DNA from: Planctomycetota bacterium
Lineage (GTDB): Bacteria; Planctomycetota; UBA11346
Assembly: GCA_014193115.1 (NCBI GenBank)
Contig: BJHQ01000006.1
Location: forward strand, 146,232 to 210,231
Reading direction: 5' to 3'
Length of the DNA: 64,000 bases
Part shown: piece by piece, positions 27,921 to 40,766 of the stretch
How positions within the stretch are numbered: the stretch's first letter is position 1
Layout: each line of letters starts with the position of its first letter
Notes under the pieces: model-generated
Told to the model about the DNA's origin: nothing
Database searches by the model: none
What the model saw: the letters and a program-made list of their open reading frames with translations, nothing else
Translations under genes and position numbers: made by a program

Positions 27921-29498
27921 TCATCGTACGAAGGGAATGGGATTCTGTGCATCCAACGCTTCGCCATCATAGTAGATATCAGCGCTGCCATTTCTTGTGC
28001 CTAGATGAAAGACCACTTCTACGATACGGTGCAATAAAACTGGCTGTCCGACCTGCGTCCATTTCGCCATATACATCCTCATGCGCACCTGATTCATTGA
28101 GAGACTTCCATCATGGCGCGCAGTGTCGAAGACGATTCTGACGACATTATCCGACAGTATCTTGTCGATAACCATGCCCTTCTGGGTTGTTGGATCGTAT
28201 GCGATCCACTCACCCTGACCTGTCCCCATCGTTGGCACGCCCGCCCCTGAATATTTACTTGAATAGGCTCTGACCAGTCGACCAAGACTTGATTTTTCGA
28301 TTTTGTTCTGGTCCAGTGGGAGCAATGAATTAATGCCGGGTGGAATGACAGCGTATTGATAGACTCGAAAATTCGTAGGCACTCCGTTTTCCGCTGGCGT
28401 TTTTACCACCTGTGGGCCAGTTGGATTGCCGGGGTCTGCTGGTTTTGTCTGCAAATCCATGGTATCCCACTTCGGCCTGATCAACTGGCTACCATTTGAA
28501 AGCGAATCGATCATTCCCGATTCCAATGGAATACCATAATTCTTCATTTTTATGCCGGAAGAATTTGTCCGAATGGTCATCAATCCAACATCAACGGGAT
28601 CTGGTTCCCAACCACTGATGAAGAGGATGTCGAGTCGTTCCCTGGTCAATTTATCTTGAAGCAACTGTCCTGATGTTGCGGAACCGGAACCAACAATCGC
28701 GGCGGATGCAGCTGCAGATTTCCATTCATCGACCGTTCCGTTGAATCCAGCCACCGGTTGCAGCTTTGTCACCTCCTTTGACCAGCCAGTGACTGTCGTT
28801 CTCAGAAATAACAACTCCCTCGATCTGGCATGGTAGCTTCGACGGTCTTCTTCATCTGTCAAAGTAGCACTAGTACCACTGATATCGCCCGTCGCCCCTG
28901 CGGCGGATTGCTGGCCGTTCGATGACGGCAATAATTGCCATGGCAACTCGCCGCACCAACGAAATGCCTGTTCACGGTGTGAATACGCCCAACTCTGCGC
29001 ATTGGGATAGGTCGCATTCACCGATCCCTTGCCCACCGACTGATCGGGCGTCGGAGCATTTACCGGAGGATCTTGTTGCTGCACGAACGGGTAATAGGTC
29101 CGTGTCCGATCGAATGCAAATTTAGCAACACCGGTAGTCAACGTCGACGGTGGTTGATAGTTGCCTAAATGATTCCAACCACCAGCGCTTGGATCATACG
29201 AGGTAAAGGACGACGGGTCATTCATCGCGTCAGCAACCAACGGTACAGGTTCATCAACGTCAGTACGATCTGCCAAATGCCATCCGCTTGCGGAAAGATC
29301 CAGCTCAATTTCACGACAGACCATGGCAGCATCATCAACGAGCTCGTCTTTTACATTTCCAAGATCGAAAGATGACATGGACGCCGTCATGGATTCCATG
29401 ACCATCGCCAAAACGACTGCGAAAATTGCGGTCGCGACCATAACTTCCATGATCGTCAAGCCGGAACGCGTCATGCTACGATTTGATTTTATTTCCAT
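27921..29498 (-). CDS. PulJ/PilW-like type IV prepilin-family protein
   Basis: 525 residues. The N-terminus carries a prepilin peptidase site: SGLTIMEVMVATAIFAVVLA, cut between Gly and Leu with Glu at +5 of the mature chain, then one transmembrane helix. The long body resembles minor pseudopilins of the PulJ/PilW group in layout but is larger than usual (about 200-350) and has no recognisable further domain. The ATG at 29498 gives a short basic leader (MEIKSNRSMTRS); a TTG at 29522 would overlap the preceding gene. It sits between the PilV-like gene and the giant PilX-like gene, with 19 bases to the latter, so the three probably form one minor-pilin set. Confidence 0.82.
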   Translation of the reverse strand: MEIKSNRSMTRSGLTIMEVMVATAIFAVVLAMVMESMTASMSSFDLGNVKDELVDDAAMVCREIELDLSASGWHLADRTDVDEPVPLVADAMNDPSSFTSYDPSAGGWNHLGNYQPPSTLTTGVAKFAFDRTRTYYPFVQQQDPPVNAPTPDQSVGKGSVNATYPNAQSWAYSHREQAFRWCGELPWQLLPSSNGQQSAAGATGDISGTSATLTDEEDRRSYHARSRELLFLRTTVTGWSKEVTKLQPVAGFNGTVDEWKSAAASAAIVGSGSATSGQLLQDKLTRERLDILFISGWEPDPVDVGLMTIRTNSSGIKMKNYGIPLESGMIDSLSNGSQLIRPKWDTMDLQTKPADPGNPTGPQVVKTPAENGVPTNFRVYQYAVIPPGINSLLPLDQNKIEKSSLGRLVRAYSSKYSGAGVPTMGTGQGEWIAYDPTTQKGMVIDKILSDNVVRIVFDTARHDGSLSMNQVRMRMYMAKWTQVGQPVLLHRIVEVVFHLGTRNGSADIYYDGEALDAQNPIPFVR

Positions 29499-29511
29499 GG
29501 CTTTCTTTCGT

Positions 29512-30354
29512 TCAGGAATCAATGTCTTGGTAAGGGCGTCGCGATAACAGGCATTCTATCTTCCGCTCCGGAAGACTCGTTGGAAGGACTTTAGTTCCCC
29601 ATACCACGACTACTCTGATGATCACCGAATCATACCTGCCAATAGTTCCGTCTTCCACGAGACCCGCAAGCCCCTTATTACCATCGACGGTCAACCTGTA
29701 ATTTGACCTGATTAATGGCTGATTGAATATATTTCTGATTTCACCTTCGTTTGCACTTGGTGAATTCGCATCATTGGTCAGGTCTTCGTCATCGTTCCCG
29801 AGCAATCCTGGATGCGGTATTCCGTTCTGCGTCACATCAACAGATCGATAGTACTCAATATATAACATCAAATTTTCCACATATGTCTGTTGCGAAAGGA
29901 TTCCGAAGTCGATTAACTCATCTTCGCTTCTTCCCAAATAACTCCCAATGTTCGATAGATCGACTGGCATAAGTCTTGCCTCTGTCCACGCCAACGATGG
30001 AGCACTTGTTTTGCCAATCTCTCCCCCCAATGCGCCGAGGAACCGGTTGGTCACGGTTTCCACTAATTTGTTGATGGTCGCGGTCTCTTCCGCTTCACGG
30101 CGTGCCTGGTTGAGGCTTGCCCAATTATCCATGATGACTCCAATGCCAGCGGCAAGAATGGCGATTGCAATCATTACCTCTATGATAGTGAATCCAGCAC
30201 CACTGATCATCCCAGCCTGATGGGGACGAGCGCTTTGATGGCGTGCCTTGCGGCGTCGAAGGTTTTGGGTCGGGTTCACAGAAGCAATTGATGCCGGAAT
30301 CGGCCGCCAGGGCAATGTTGAATTATCCGACCGGCGGGACGGGCCGATGAGCAT
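29512..30354 (-). CDS. PilV/PulI-like type IV prepilin-family protein
   Basis: 280 residues. A prepilin motif GAGFTIIEVMIAIAILAAG lies at about residues 52-70 (cut after Gly, Glu at +5), followed by one helix and an N-W-A-S-L-N-Q-A-R-R-E-A-E helix as in PilV/GspI-type minor pilins. The start at 30354 has AGGAG ten bases upstream and gives an unusually long, basic leader of about 54 residues; the inner ATG at 30210 gives a short normal leader but lacks a ribosome site. The leader part is GC-rich, the body AT-richer, which favours the inner start or a recent joining. First gene of the pseudopilin operon, divergent from the kinase pair. Confidence 0.75.
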   Translation of the reverse strand: MLIGPSRRSDNSTLPWRPIPASIASVNPTQNLRRRKARHQSARPHQAGMISGAGFTIIEVMIAIAILAAGIGVIMDNWASLNQARREAEETATINKLVETVTNRFLGALGGEIGKTSAPSLAWTEARLMPVDLSNIGSYLGRSEDELIDFGILSQQTYVENLMLYIEYYRSVDVTQNGIPHPGLLGNDDEDLTNDANSPSANEGEIRNIFNQPLIRSNYRLTVDGNKGLAGLVEDGTIGRYDSVIIRVVVVWGTKVLPTSLPERKIECLLSRRPYQDIDS

Positions 30355-30488
30355 TTATAGCAATCTCCTGGGATCCGTGCTCATTGCCAGCATCTGGTTG
30401 CCGGGGCTGGCCTCACCTGCTCACGCACTTTGCCGGGCGCTTGTGCGGTGTCGAAGCCGGACTTACTGTCCACTAGGTCCATCGGCCC
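30355..30488. promoter_or_regulatory. Divergent promoter region between pseudopilin operon and kinase pair
   Basis: 134 bases separating two head-to-head operons, so it must contain or overlap both promoters. The ribosome site AGGAG of the pilin gene is at its left edge. No clear sigma-70 boxes or operator repeats are visible. Confidence 0.4.
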
Positions 30489-32571
<2,083 letters not shown>

Positions 32572-32582
<11 letters not shown>

Positions 32583-35500
32583 CCTGTCCTGCCCTCTGTG
32601 CGCCACGCCTCACAATGGCCGGGTCAGCCCGGTCGGCGTGGCCGTCTGTCTGATCTGCGGGCACACCTGGACACCAGGGCAAGCTTCTGCTGCTGGCACC
32701 GGACAGCCATCGGCCCCGCCTAGCCGCCTGGCTGGGCCTGGCCCACTGGCGCCGCCGAGCTTCCCTGCTGCGCCTGGCCCGCTGGCTGCGCCTGGCCCGC
32801 TGGCGCCGCCGATTCAGTCGGCACCGCCTGGCCCGCTCGCACCGCCGGTTCAACTGGCTGCGCCCAGCTCCCTGGCTCCGCCTGGCCCGCTCGTGCCGCC
32901 GGTTCAACTCGCTGCGCCTGGCCCGTTGGCGCTGCCAAGTCTGCCAGCTGCCCCGAGCCAGCCTGCGGCCCCGAGCCAGCCTGCGGCCCCGAAGCAAGTG
33001 GCAGCGCCCCGGGCACCTACCCCGCAGGCGCCGATCCCGAAACCGCCGTCGGATCTCGCCCTGACCGTGTCCGCTCCCAAGCGACCCTCAACCAAGCCCG
33101 GCGAGCCGGAGCCGGGGGCGAAACGGCGCCGCTTGGAAAGCAATGAATACTTCCCTGACGAAGGGAAATTGCAGGTTCTCGAGGATCCGGCACTGACGAC
33201 TCGGCGCGAGAAGGCGCCTTCGGGAAGAATGCCGGCGGTGAGTCCTGCAAATCCCCCCGAGGCGCCCCAGTCGCCAGCCAGATCCAGCCCGGCCGGACTG
33301 GCTCCGCCAGAGCCGAACAGCTCGCCGGCGAAGGCGAGCCCGCCGTCGCTTTCCAGCCCGCCGAAGACCAGTCCGCCGCCGAAAGCGGGGCTGCCTCCAC
33401 CGCCTGCTCCCTCCCCGACCGCGGCCAAGCCGGTCAGCGAGGTTCCCGGCAACCCGGTGATCGAGGCCGATGCTGATGCCGATTTGTTCGACCGCGCCGC
33501 CCAGGTCGCCCGGGAGGAACGGGCGGCAATGCGCACTCAGCCGGAGCTTCCGGCTGGTCCTCCTTCCGAACCGGTCGGTTGCCCGGTCTGCGGTAACCGG
33601 TTCCAGGCGACCGATCCGCGCCGGGCCAACTGCCCGGAATGCGGGACCACCTTCGATCCGGGCGATGGCCGGGTTTTGGGCTCCACCGTCGCCGAAGCCT
33701 CGGCCCCGTTCTCGACACCACCGAACCCGGCGGCCCCGCCACAGGGCGACGCGTTGATCGGCCGGGTCCTCGGCGGCTGCAAGATCGATAGGAAAATCGG
33801 CGAAGGCGGCATGGGCGCCGTCTATCACGCCCTGCAATTGTCGCTGGAGCGCTCGGTGGCGATCAAGGTCCTGCCGGCCGATCTCGCCCGCAACCGCAAT
33901 TTCATCTCCCGGTTCGAACGCGAAGCCAAGAGCCTGGCCCGGATCAACCATCCCAACATCCTCCATGTCTACGATTTCGGGGACGAGCCAGCCCTCGGCA
34001 TCTACTACATGGTGATGGAGTTCGTCGACGGCAAGGATCTCGGCGAGATCCTCCATCGACGCACCGTGCTCGACCAGCTCGAAACTTTGGACGCTTTGCG
34101 CCAGGCCGCGCTGGGTCTCGAAACCGCCGCGGAAAAAGGCGTCATCCACCGCGACATCAAGCCCGACAACCTGATGCTCACCGGCGACGGGGTGGTCAAA
34201 GTTTCGGACTTCGGCCTGGCCAAAGCGCTGCAGGACGAAAAGGAAGTGACGGTCACCCAGATCGGAGTCCGGGTCGGTACACCGGCATTCATGTCTCCGG
34301 AGCAATGCGATGGGGTCGAGGTCGATTGGCGCAGCGATGTCTACAATCTCGGCTGCACCGCCTGGTTGGCGATGGCAGGGCAACTGCCCTACGATGGGGA
34401 CACGCCGTTCTCCATCATGCTCAAGCATAAGAACGATCCGATCCCCTCGCTCAGCGAGGCAAATCCGCGGGTCGATCCGCGGGTCGATGCCCTGATCGCG
34501 AAGATGCTCGCCAAGCGCCCAGCCGACCGCGGCGATTCATGGCGGATGCTGATCGACGAGATCGAATCGTTGATGATCTCCATTTCCGGTTCGCAGTCGA
34601 TCCTGCGCAAGACCCAGGGGCCGATGCGGGCGCTGATCGCCAATCCGGATGCGCCCAGGTCACGGCCAAAGGACAGGGATCGCCAGGGGCAGGGGCGCCC
34701 GGCACGGTCCTCTCCGGCCAAGCCCACCGGCCCGAAACCGCCGGCGGACATTCCGGACTGGCTCAAGCCGGTGGACTCGGACAGCGCGCCGTTGCCGCCA
34801 CCTGCCGGTGTGCAGGCGACGCCTCCGCAACCGCCAGCTCCAGCAGTCGAACTGCCTCCTGTCGAACCACCGCCCCGGACATCGATCTCGGGCACCCGGG
34901 AAGCGCCTGCGAGCAGCAGCGGCTCCTCACGGATGCGACCGCAGGATCCGGCCAAATCCGGCACCGCGCCCCGTCCGCAGATCGCCGAGGACCAGCGCGC
35001 CAGCAGGGTTGGCAAGCGATTCAATGCGGAACTGGAGATGGCCCGCTCGCGCAGCCGGCACGCGATGTCGGACTCTGCCGTGGAAACCGCCGAACGCCTG
35101 GAATCCGCCGGTCAGCTTGAGCAAGCCGCGGCCGAATTCGCCCGGGCTGCGACCCTGGCCGGCTCCAGCGAGCGCGCCACCACCCTGCAGAACCGTGCGA
35201 AAACCCTGAAGGCCCGCACCAGCCGCCAGCGGCTGGTCAGGACCGTGGGCATCTCGGCGGTGGTGCTCGGCGCCATCAGCCTCGCGGCCTGGCAGGCACC
35301 GCCTTCGGTCCACCGCCACCTCGCCAGCAGCGCGGTCGATCGCGCCCGGGTCATGGAGGATCGCAGGTTGCGCCGGATCGCCCTGGAAAGCGCTATCGAC
35401 GATTGGGGCCAGCCGTGGGGCTGGTACACGGCCGTCTTCCCGGCCTATTCCCTGCCCGTGATCGCTGCGGCCCGGGCCGAAGTCGAGCGGCTCAAGGAAC

Positions 35501-37125
35501 CACCGCCGCCCCCGCCAACGCCCCGCCAGCCGCCGTCGGCGACCAGGATCGAACCGGTGGCGAACCTCACGGTCCTCGAGAAAATGCTGCTCGATCCTGC
35601 CATCCCTTGGCAAGAGGTCTTGACCGCCTGCACCGAGTTCGCGACCAAGCCCGGAGCCAAGGCCCGGGTCGAGGCGATCCGCCAAGAGGTCGCCCAGCAG
35701 ATCGCTTCCCTCGATCAGCGCCTGGCCGCGGTCACCGCATCACGGGTCGCTGGTCACCATGCGGAGGCACTGGGTCTGGCAGTTGCCCTTCGCGCCGAGC
35801 GCCCGCGCATCGGTGACCGCCTGGCAGAGCTGCCGTTGTCGGTGCGGTTGGTGGTCACTGACCAGGAAACCGGCCAAGCCGTGACCACGGCCAAAGTCAC
35901 CGTGGATGGCGTCGCCATCCTCGATCCGGCCGGAGCCGACGGCCTGCGCCTGTGCCGTTCGGTGAAAGCTGAGACCATCGTCGACATCGCCGCCCCGGGT
36001 CTGGCGCCGGCACGGGTCCGCATTCCCGCCCAGTCGGGCTCCGAGGAGCGCCTCGTGCCAGTGCCGCTGGCACCGGCACCGCGCTGGCGGCAGACCCTCG
36101 GCCCGGCCGTGGCTTGGACCAGCCTGCACCCCCTCACCGGATCGATCGTCGTCCACCGGCCGGACCGGGTGACGGTGCTGTCCGCCGCCAGCGGGGAACC
36201 GGGCATCCGTCTGAATCCACCGACTGCGTCAGCGTTCACCACCACCTGGCTGGCCGGCACCCGTGGTGCGGTGGGAACGGAATCAGGGGCGCTGATCCGC
36301 TTGCCGGAACGCGCGTCAGGAACGTTGACGGAACTGCACCGCGGACTTGGATCGTTGCTTGCCGCCAGCGAACGCGACAGCGCCTTCCGCACCGACCGCA
36401 AGCTGCTGCTGGTGATCGAACGTCGGGCCACGTCCGGCCAGCAGGGCGAATCAGCCGTGCTCCGTGCCCTCGACGGAAACCGGTCGCAGCTGTGGCAGCA
36501 CACTGGACTGTCGGTCGCTGCCCTGCCGCCAGCGATCCCGGCGGCTGCCGGTGGCCAGGCCGCCGGTGGCCAGGACGGTCGCCTGGTGGTCTTCGACGAC
36601 AAATCCGTGCTCACCATCGACGAGGACGGAACCAAGGCCAAGCGCCTGGAACTGCCTGGGCGGCGCACCGGCGAACCGGTGCCGATCACGGTTGCTGGCG
36701 CCTGGCTGGTGCCCACCGAGGACGGTCCGCGACTGGTGCGCCTCGGCGCCGATGGCGCGGCGGTGCTGAGTTCCGACAACGAACTGGCCGCCTTAGGCAA
36801 TGCGCAGGTTGCGGTGGTCGGAGAGGAACTGGTCGCCACCCGTCCCGAACCGTCTATTGAACTGTACCGCTGGCAGGATGGCGGTTTCGCCCGCCGGTGG
36901 AGCAGACCGATGGCTGCGCCCGCCGCGACGCCGCCGGCCATCGGCAGCGAGGTGGTCGCCGTGGTTGACCGCTCGGGCGTCCTGCTCCTGCTGCGCCGTA
37001 GCGACGGCCAGCCGCTGCGCAGATTCACCGTCGGTGCGACCAGCGAACGCCCCTTGATCCACGGTGATCTGCTGGTGATTGCTGAAGCATCGGGATCGGT
37101 GGCTGCCTACCCGATCAGCCGCTGA
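32572..37125 (+). CDS. Large membrane Ser/Thr kinase with two zinc ribbons and a C-terminal propeller
   Basis: 1517 residues. N-terminal zinc ribbon (C7, C10, C26, C29), then about 100 residues of Pro/Ala/Leu repeats (PGPLAPP-like), a Pro/Ser linker, a second ribbon (C337, C340, C354, C357), and a full kinase domain: GEGGMGAVY from 410, K432, H526-R527-D528, D546 of DFG, GTPAFMSPEQ. A transmembrane helix follows at about 889-908. The exterior part has a Pro-rich stretch, a helical region and, from about 1165 to the end, repeated W/L-rich blades resembling a PQQ-like beta-propeller, likely a sensor. Overlaps the upstream kinase gene by 11 bases. Substrate and signal are unknown; the divergent pilin operon is the nearest candidate partner by position only. 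Confidence 0.92.
32730..33000 (+). repeat. Pro/Ala-rich coding repeats in the large kinase gene
   Basis: Variants of cctggcccgctggcgccgcc recur every 24 to 30 bases and encode PGPLAPP/PGPLAAP units; near the end ccgagccagcctgcggcc is repeated exactly. The repeats keep the frame and form a flexible linker after the first zinc ribbon. Confidence 0.75.
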
Positions 37126-37183
37126 CCTGCCCGCGGATTCCTGGCGCGGACATTTTCCGCCGCCGGCGCCTGACCTGGTCTGA

Positions 37184-37290
37184 GCATTCCAGCACGGATT
37201 AACCATTCCGGAACAGCCTAACTAACTATTCCGGCACAGCCGGACCATTCCGGCACAGCCTGACCATTCCGGCACAGCCGGAGCGGCGAC
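37184..37290. repeat. Short tandem repeat cluster between convergent genes
   Basis: Unit ccattccggcacagcc appears at 37203 (gaac variant), 37226 (ctatt variant), 37245 and 37264, with a degenerate copy at 37184. Spacing between copies is 19 to 23 bases. It is followed by a GGAGCGG / CACTTCGTG stretch that resembles the palindromes found near 42.8 and 44.3 kb. It lies between the converging kinase and LamG genes and may act at their transcript ends. Confidence 0.7.
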
Positions 37291-37357
37291 AGCACTTCGT
37301 GAGGGCTGTGGCCCGCCTGTGCGGAAACGCCAGATCGACCCGGACCGTTGGGCCCGG

Positions 37358-39586
37358 TCAGTTGGCGGCGCTGGCCGGGATCAAGGTGTAGCCGATGGTG
37401 AAATCGGACAACGTCACCTGGCCTGCACCCGAACCGCCAGCTGGCTCGATGCCCAGCATCTGCCGCGGGTTGGCAGGCAGAGTGGCCGGATGGCTGCCGG
37501 TGCGGACGGTTTCGAACACGCCATCGCGGTTCTTGTCCACCCGCAGCGTCCACGAACCGGTGACGGCGCGGAAATCGAAGGTCCACTTGCCGCTGGTCGG
37601 GGCCTCGGTCGCCAGCAGGTCATCAAGGTCTCCGACCCGGTTGGCCTCGTCGGCCTGGGCCTCGGCCAGGCTCTTGCCCTTGGCCACGAACCAGATGCCG
37701 GTTTCTTCGGGCACGCCGTTGTAGTCGCCCGTCTGCCACGATCCGGTCCGACCCGGCGGCACCCAGCGGACCGGGAGCGACAGCACGATCTGCTCGGCGT
37801 CGAGCACCGATCCGCCGAGCACCAGGAACTGGCCGTGGGCACCGGTGGGAATCGCCTCGGCGGCGAAGCCGATGCGCAGCCGGGCGTCCTGGGCCGTGCG
37901 TCTGGCCCAGGTGTATTTTCCGCTGGTCAAGGTGCCCCGGACGATGTCGAACGACTCCAAGGTGAAGGCGAACTGGTCGCCGGTGGCGGCGATCAGGCTG
38001 TTGCCGCCGAAACTGCGGCTGCCGGCGCGGTTGTCGCCCGACCACTGGCGCAGACGGAGCGAGCCGCCGGCCAGATCGCCGCTGATCTTTTCGACTCGTT
38101 CCACATCCATCGAGGCCGCGATGGCCTCAGGCTTGGGATCGATCTCGTTATACAGCTTGCGCACCCAGGCGAACGGCTGGGGATCGCGGAAACGCTCCTT
38201 GGCTTTGGCCAGCACGCCGACCTCGGTCGCGGTCAGGGTGTAGTCATGGATCCGCACATCGTCGATCTGCCCGTTCCAGGTGGTGTAGTCAGCCAAGGTT
38301 GGATCGGCCGCCTGGCCGATGATCAGCGGCGCGCTGCCTTGCTTGATCGCTCCGGCCGAGCTGTCGGTGGTCACGTCCACGCCATCGACGAAGATCCTGG
38401 CCACGCTGCCATCGATCGCCGCCGCGACATGGTGCCACTCGCGGCCCAGGTCGATGTTCTCGGCGCGGGCGTAGTTGTTGTCGCCGGCAGTCATCGACAG
38501 GTATTTCTGCACCGGATTGTATTCCAACTCGAAGCCATCCGGCTGGTTCCAATAGGTCTTCTTCGAGACGATGCGCAGGTATTCATCCCGCGAAGAATCG
38601 GCCAGGCGGACCCAGGCCGAGACGCTGATCCGGCCGCCCAGGGCGAGAGTCTCGCCGCCGGTGACGACGACCTTGCTCTTCAAACCGTCGAAGGATCCGC
38701 AGGTATCTGCGATGCCGGCGGTCCACGATCCATTGGTGAACACCGCGTGATTCCCGTAGCCGCTGGAATCGGAGACCGCGGTGCCGGTGCCTTCATCGAA
38801 CTGCCACCAACCGACCATGCCGCGTTCGAGATGGCTCAATGCCTGCAGTTCGCTGGTGGACAGGGCGGTGCGGTAGACCCGCAGATCGTCGATGGCACCG
38901 GTCAGGCCGCCGCCGGCGGTGACCTGGCCGACTGCGCCCAAGGTCGGCAGATCGAGGCCATCGGCGAGCACCGCTCCATCCACCGCCACGGCGGCATCGC
39001 CGCCGTGGGTGGTGAGCGCAAGGTGGTGCCAGGCGCCATCGCTGATCGACGCGGGCAGCGCGTGGTTCAAGGTCAATGGCAGATCCTCGCCATCGAGACC
39101 GTTCGCGATCAAGGTCAGCCCGGCGGCCGCCACATCGAGGCGCAGTCCGCCATGGGTCGAAGTCACGGTCAGCACCGTACCTGCGCCGCTCAGGGCCTCG
39201 ATCCGCACCCACAGGGAGAAGCTGCTGTCATCGTTTGCTGCGACCAGGGCAGCGGATGAACCCGGATTCACCGTGACCAACGACGACGGCTCCAGCGCCA
39301 GGGCTCCGCGCTCGACCCCAGCGACCAACTTGGCGCCCTGGGCCCGACCAGGAAGGCTTGCCACGTTGTTTGGCGTGGTGCCCTGGGTGACGTTCAATTC
39401 ATCGCATTTCAGCTGAGCGACCAAGAGCGAGGTCCCAGCCACGGCGCTCGCCATCATCCGCGGGCTGTTGGTTCCGATGGTCTCCACCACCTCTGCCTGG
39501 CTTCCACCACCGCCACCTCCGCCAGAGCAACCAGACAGCAGGGCGGCGATGGCGGCGATGGTCGGGACAGCAGTGCGCAGATGCAT
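37358..39586 (-). CDS. LamG-domain lipoprotein
   Basis: 742 residues with a lipoprotein signal ending in LLSGC (Cys 20), then a Gly run and a secreted body. Two concanavalin-like LamG/LamGL modules are visible: one around 115-245 (SLWVRIEAL ... WHHLALTTHGG ... GAIDDLRVYRTALS) and one around 255-455 (WWQFDEGTG ... SAWVRLADS ... WHHVAAAIDG ... GQIDDVRIHDYTL). The C-terminal 280 residues form another beta-rich region without a family I can name. AGGAG eight bases upstream supports the ATG at 39586. LamG modules bind glycans or proteins, so a surface-anchored binding role is likely. It stands alone, converging with the kinase operon. Confidence 0.87.
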   Translation of the reverse strand: MHLRTAVPTIAAIAALLSGCSGGGGGGGSQAEVVETIGTNSPRMMASAVAGTSLLVAQLKCDELNVTQGTTPNNVASLPGRAQGAKLVAGVERGALALEPSSLVTVNPGSSAALVAANDDSSFSLWVRIEALSGAGTVLTVTSTHGGLRLDVAAAGLTLIANGLDGEDLPLTLNHALPASISDGAWHHLALTTHGGDAAVAVDGAVLADGLDLPTLGAVGQVTAGGGLTGAIDDLRVYRTALSTSELQALSHLERGMVGWWQFDEGTGTAVSDSSGYGNHAVFTNGSWTAGIADTCGSFDGLKSKVVVTGGETLALGGRISVSAWVRLADSSRDEYLRIVSKKTYWNQPDGFELEYNPVQKYLSMTAGDNNYARAENIDLGREWHHVAAAIDGSVARIFVDGVDVTTDSSAGAIKQGSAPLIIGQAADPTLADYTTWNGQIDDVRIHDYTLTATEVGVLAKAKERFRDPQPFAWVRKLYNEIDPKPEAIAASMDVERVEKISGDLAGGSLRLRQWSGDNRAGSRSFGGNSLIAATGDQFAFTLESFDIVRGTLTSGKYTWARRTAQDARLRIGFAAEAIPTGAHGQFLVLGGSVLDAEQIVLSLPVRWVPPGRTGSWQTGDYNGVPEETGIWFVAKGKSLAEAQADEANRVGDLDDLLATEAPTSGKWTFDFRAVTGSWTLRVDKNRDGVFETVRTGSHPATLPANPRQMLGIEPAGGSGAGQVTLSDFTIGYTLIPASAAN

Positions 39587-39815
39587 GGCAGCGGCTCCTG
39601 GGAACAGTTCCAGAATACATGGATTCCAACGAAAAATCTATTGCTGGTTTCCGCCCCAGCTGACCATCCTTGATGCGGCCTGGTCACGTGGCACTCGGTA
39701 GCATGCCAAACTGAAATAATTCAAACGTGACACCGCGAAATATCACATCATTCGGACATAATTTTTCACGAGACGTTCGGGCGCTCTGCTCTCATCGGAC
39801 AAATTCCGAATCACC
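39587..39815. other. Intergenic region upstream of the LamG lipoprotein gene
   Basis: About 230 bases, AT-rich from 39,700 to 39,770. It should hold the LamG gene promoter and the end of the sugar isomerase gene upstream. I see no convincing -35/-10 pair, terminator or small gene. Confidence 0.35.
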
Positions 39816-40634
39816 TCACCGCGCGGCGGAAGCTTCCCGTCCCAGCGCGGTCCGCAAGAACGCAGCCTCCCTTGCAGCTACCGCATCTGCATCGGCGCCA
39901 AACCACTCGACGGACAAATAGCCGCGGTAGTCGACCGCGCGGAAGGCGCCAACCAGACGCTTCCAGTCGACGGGACCATCGGCCAGTCCGCCAGAGCCAT
40001 TGGTGGCATGGACGTGGCGCACCGCTGGTCGCAGCCGGTGCAGCGCCGGAACCGGATCGGGGGCGCACAGCGAAGGATGGAAGATGAATCCGAAGCCGGG
40101 GTGATCGATCTGCTGGACCAGACGCTCGCAACCTTCGATGGAATCCATCAGGTTCCAATCGTGGATTTCCGCGGCCAGGGCGACGCCGCGCTGTGCCGCA
40201 GCGGGATCCCAGCCGGCGACGGCAAGCTCGCGCAAGGCCGAGCAGCACTGCCGCCATTCCCCGGAATCGGCGCCGCGGGAACGCTTTTTCCCAGTGAAAA
40301 TGCGGATCCCGGTCGCGCCCAGCTGCTTCGCCGCCGCCAGTACCCGGTGGCCGAGGGCAAGGGATTCCGCCGCCTCGGCCGGAGTGCCGGTGAAATTGTA
40401 ATAGGCCGAGATCATCGGCACGGACAGGCCGGCCCCATGCAGCTGCGCACGCAAACCTGCCAATCCCGCGGCATCCAGCCCTTCGATGTGGGGCCACCAC
40501 AGTTCGATCCCGTCGTAGCCCCAGCGCTTGATGCGCGGCAGCAGCTCGGCGAAGGGCGTTGCCGGAGCCTGCTGGTGGTACCCCGAAGTACCACGCCAGG
40601 CGATCGAGCAGACGGAAATTTGCATGGCCGGCAT
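39816..40634 (-). CDS. Sugar phosphate isomerase/epimerase (AP-endonuclease-2-like TIM barrel)
   Basis: About 272 residues from the ATG at 40634 (a second ATG at 40625 is equally possible). TIM-barrel pattern of the xylose isomerase-like family: [10 protein letters not shown] at strand 1, [15 protein letters not shown] with the first metal Glu region, [11 protein letters not shown] (metal Glu), [23 protein letters not shown] and a final [10 protein letters not shown] with the last metal acid. Members isomerise or epimerise sugars or inositols; the substrate cannot be read from sequence. Divergent from the DUF255 gene with a 130-base gap. A longer upstream frame reads through the DUF255 gene start and is not used. 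Confidence 0.85.
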   Translation of the reverse strand: MPAMQISVCSIAWRGTSGYHQQAPATPFAELLPRIKRWGYDGIELWWPHIEGLDAAGLAGLRAQLHGAGLSVPMISAYYNFTGTPAEAAESLALGHRVLAAAKQLGATGIRIFTGKKRSRGADSGEWRQCCSALRELAVAGWDPAAAQRGVALAAEIHDWNLMDSIEGCERLVQQIDHPGFGFIFHPSLCAPDPVPALHRLRPAVRHVHATNGSGGLADGPVDWKRLVGAFRAVDYRGYLSVEWFGADADAVAAREAAFLRTALGREASAAR

Positions 40635-40766
40635 GGTGGCGGGCCAGAGACGCACGCCAAGACGCGGCGAGCAGCTCGGGAGAATTCCACCGAGATCGCC
40701 GCAGTGCGCCCGAGGCGCGGCCGCCCGCCGGTTCACCCAGGCCGGATCTGCCTCCACAATCGGGCC

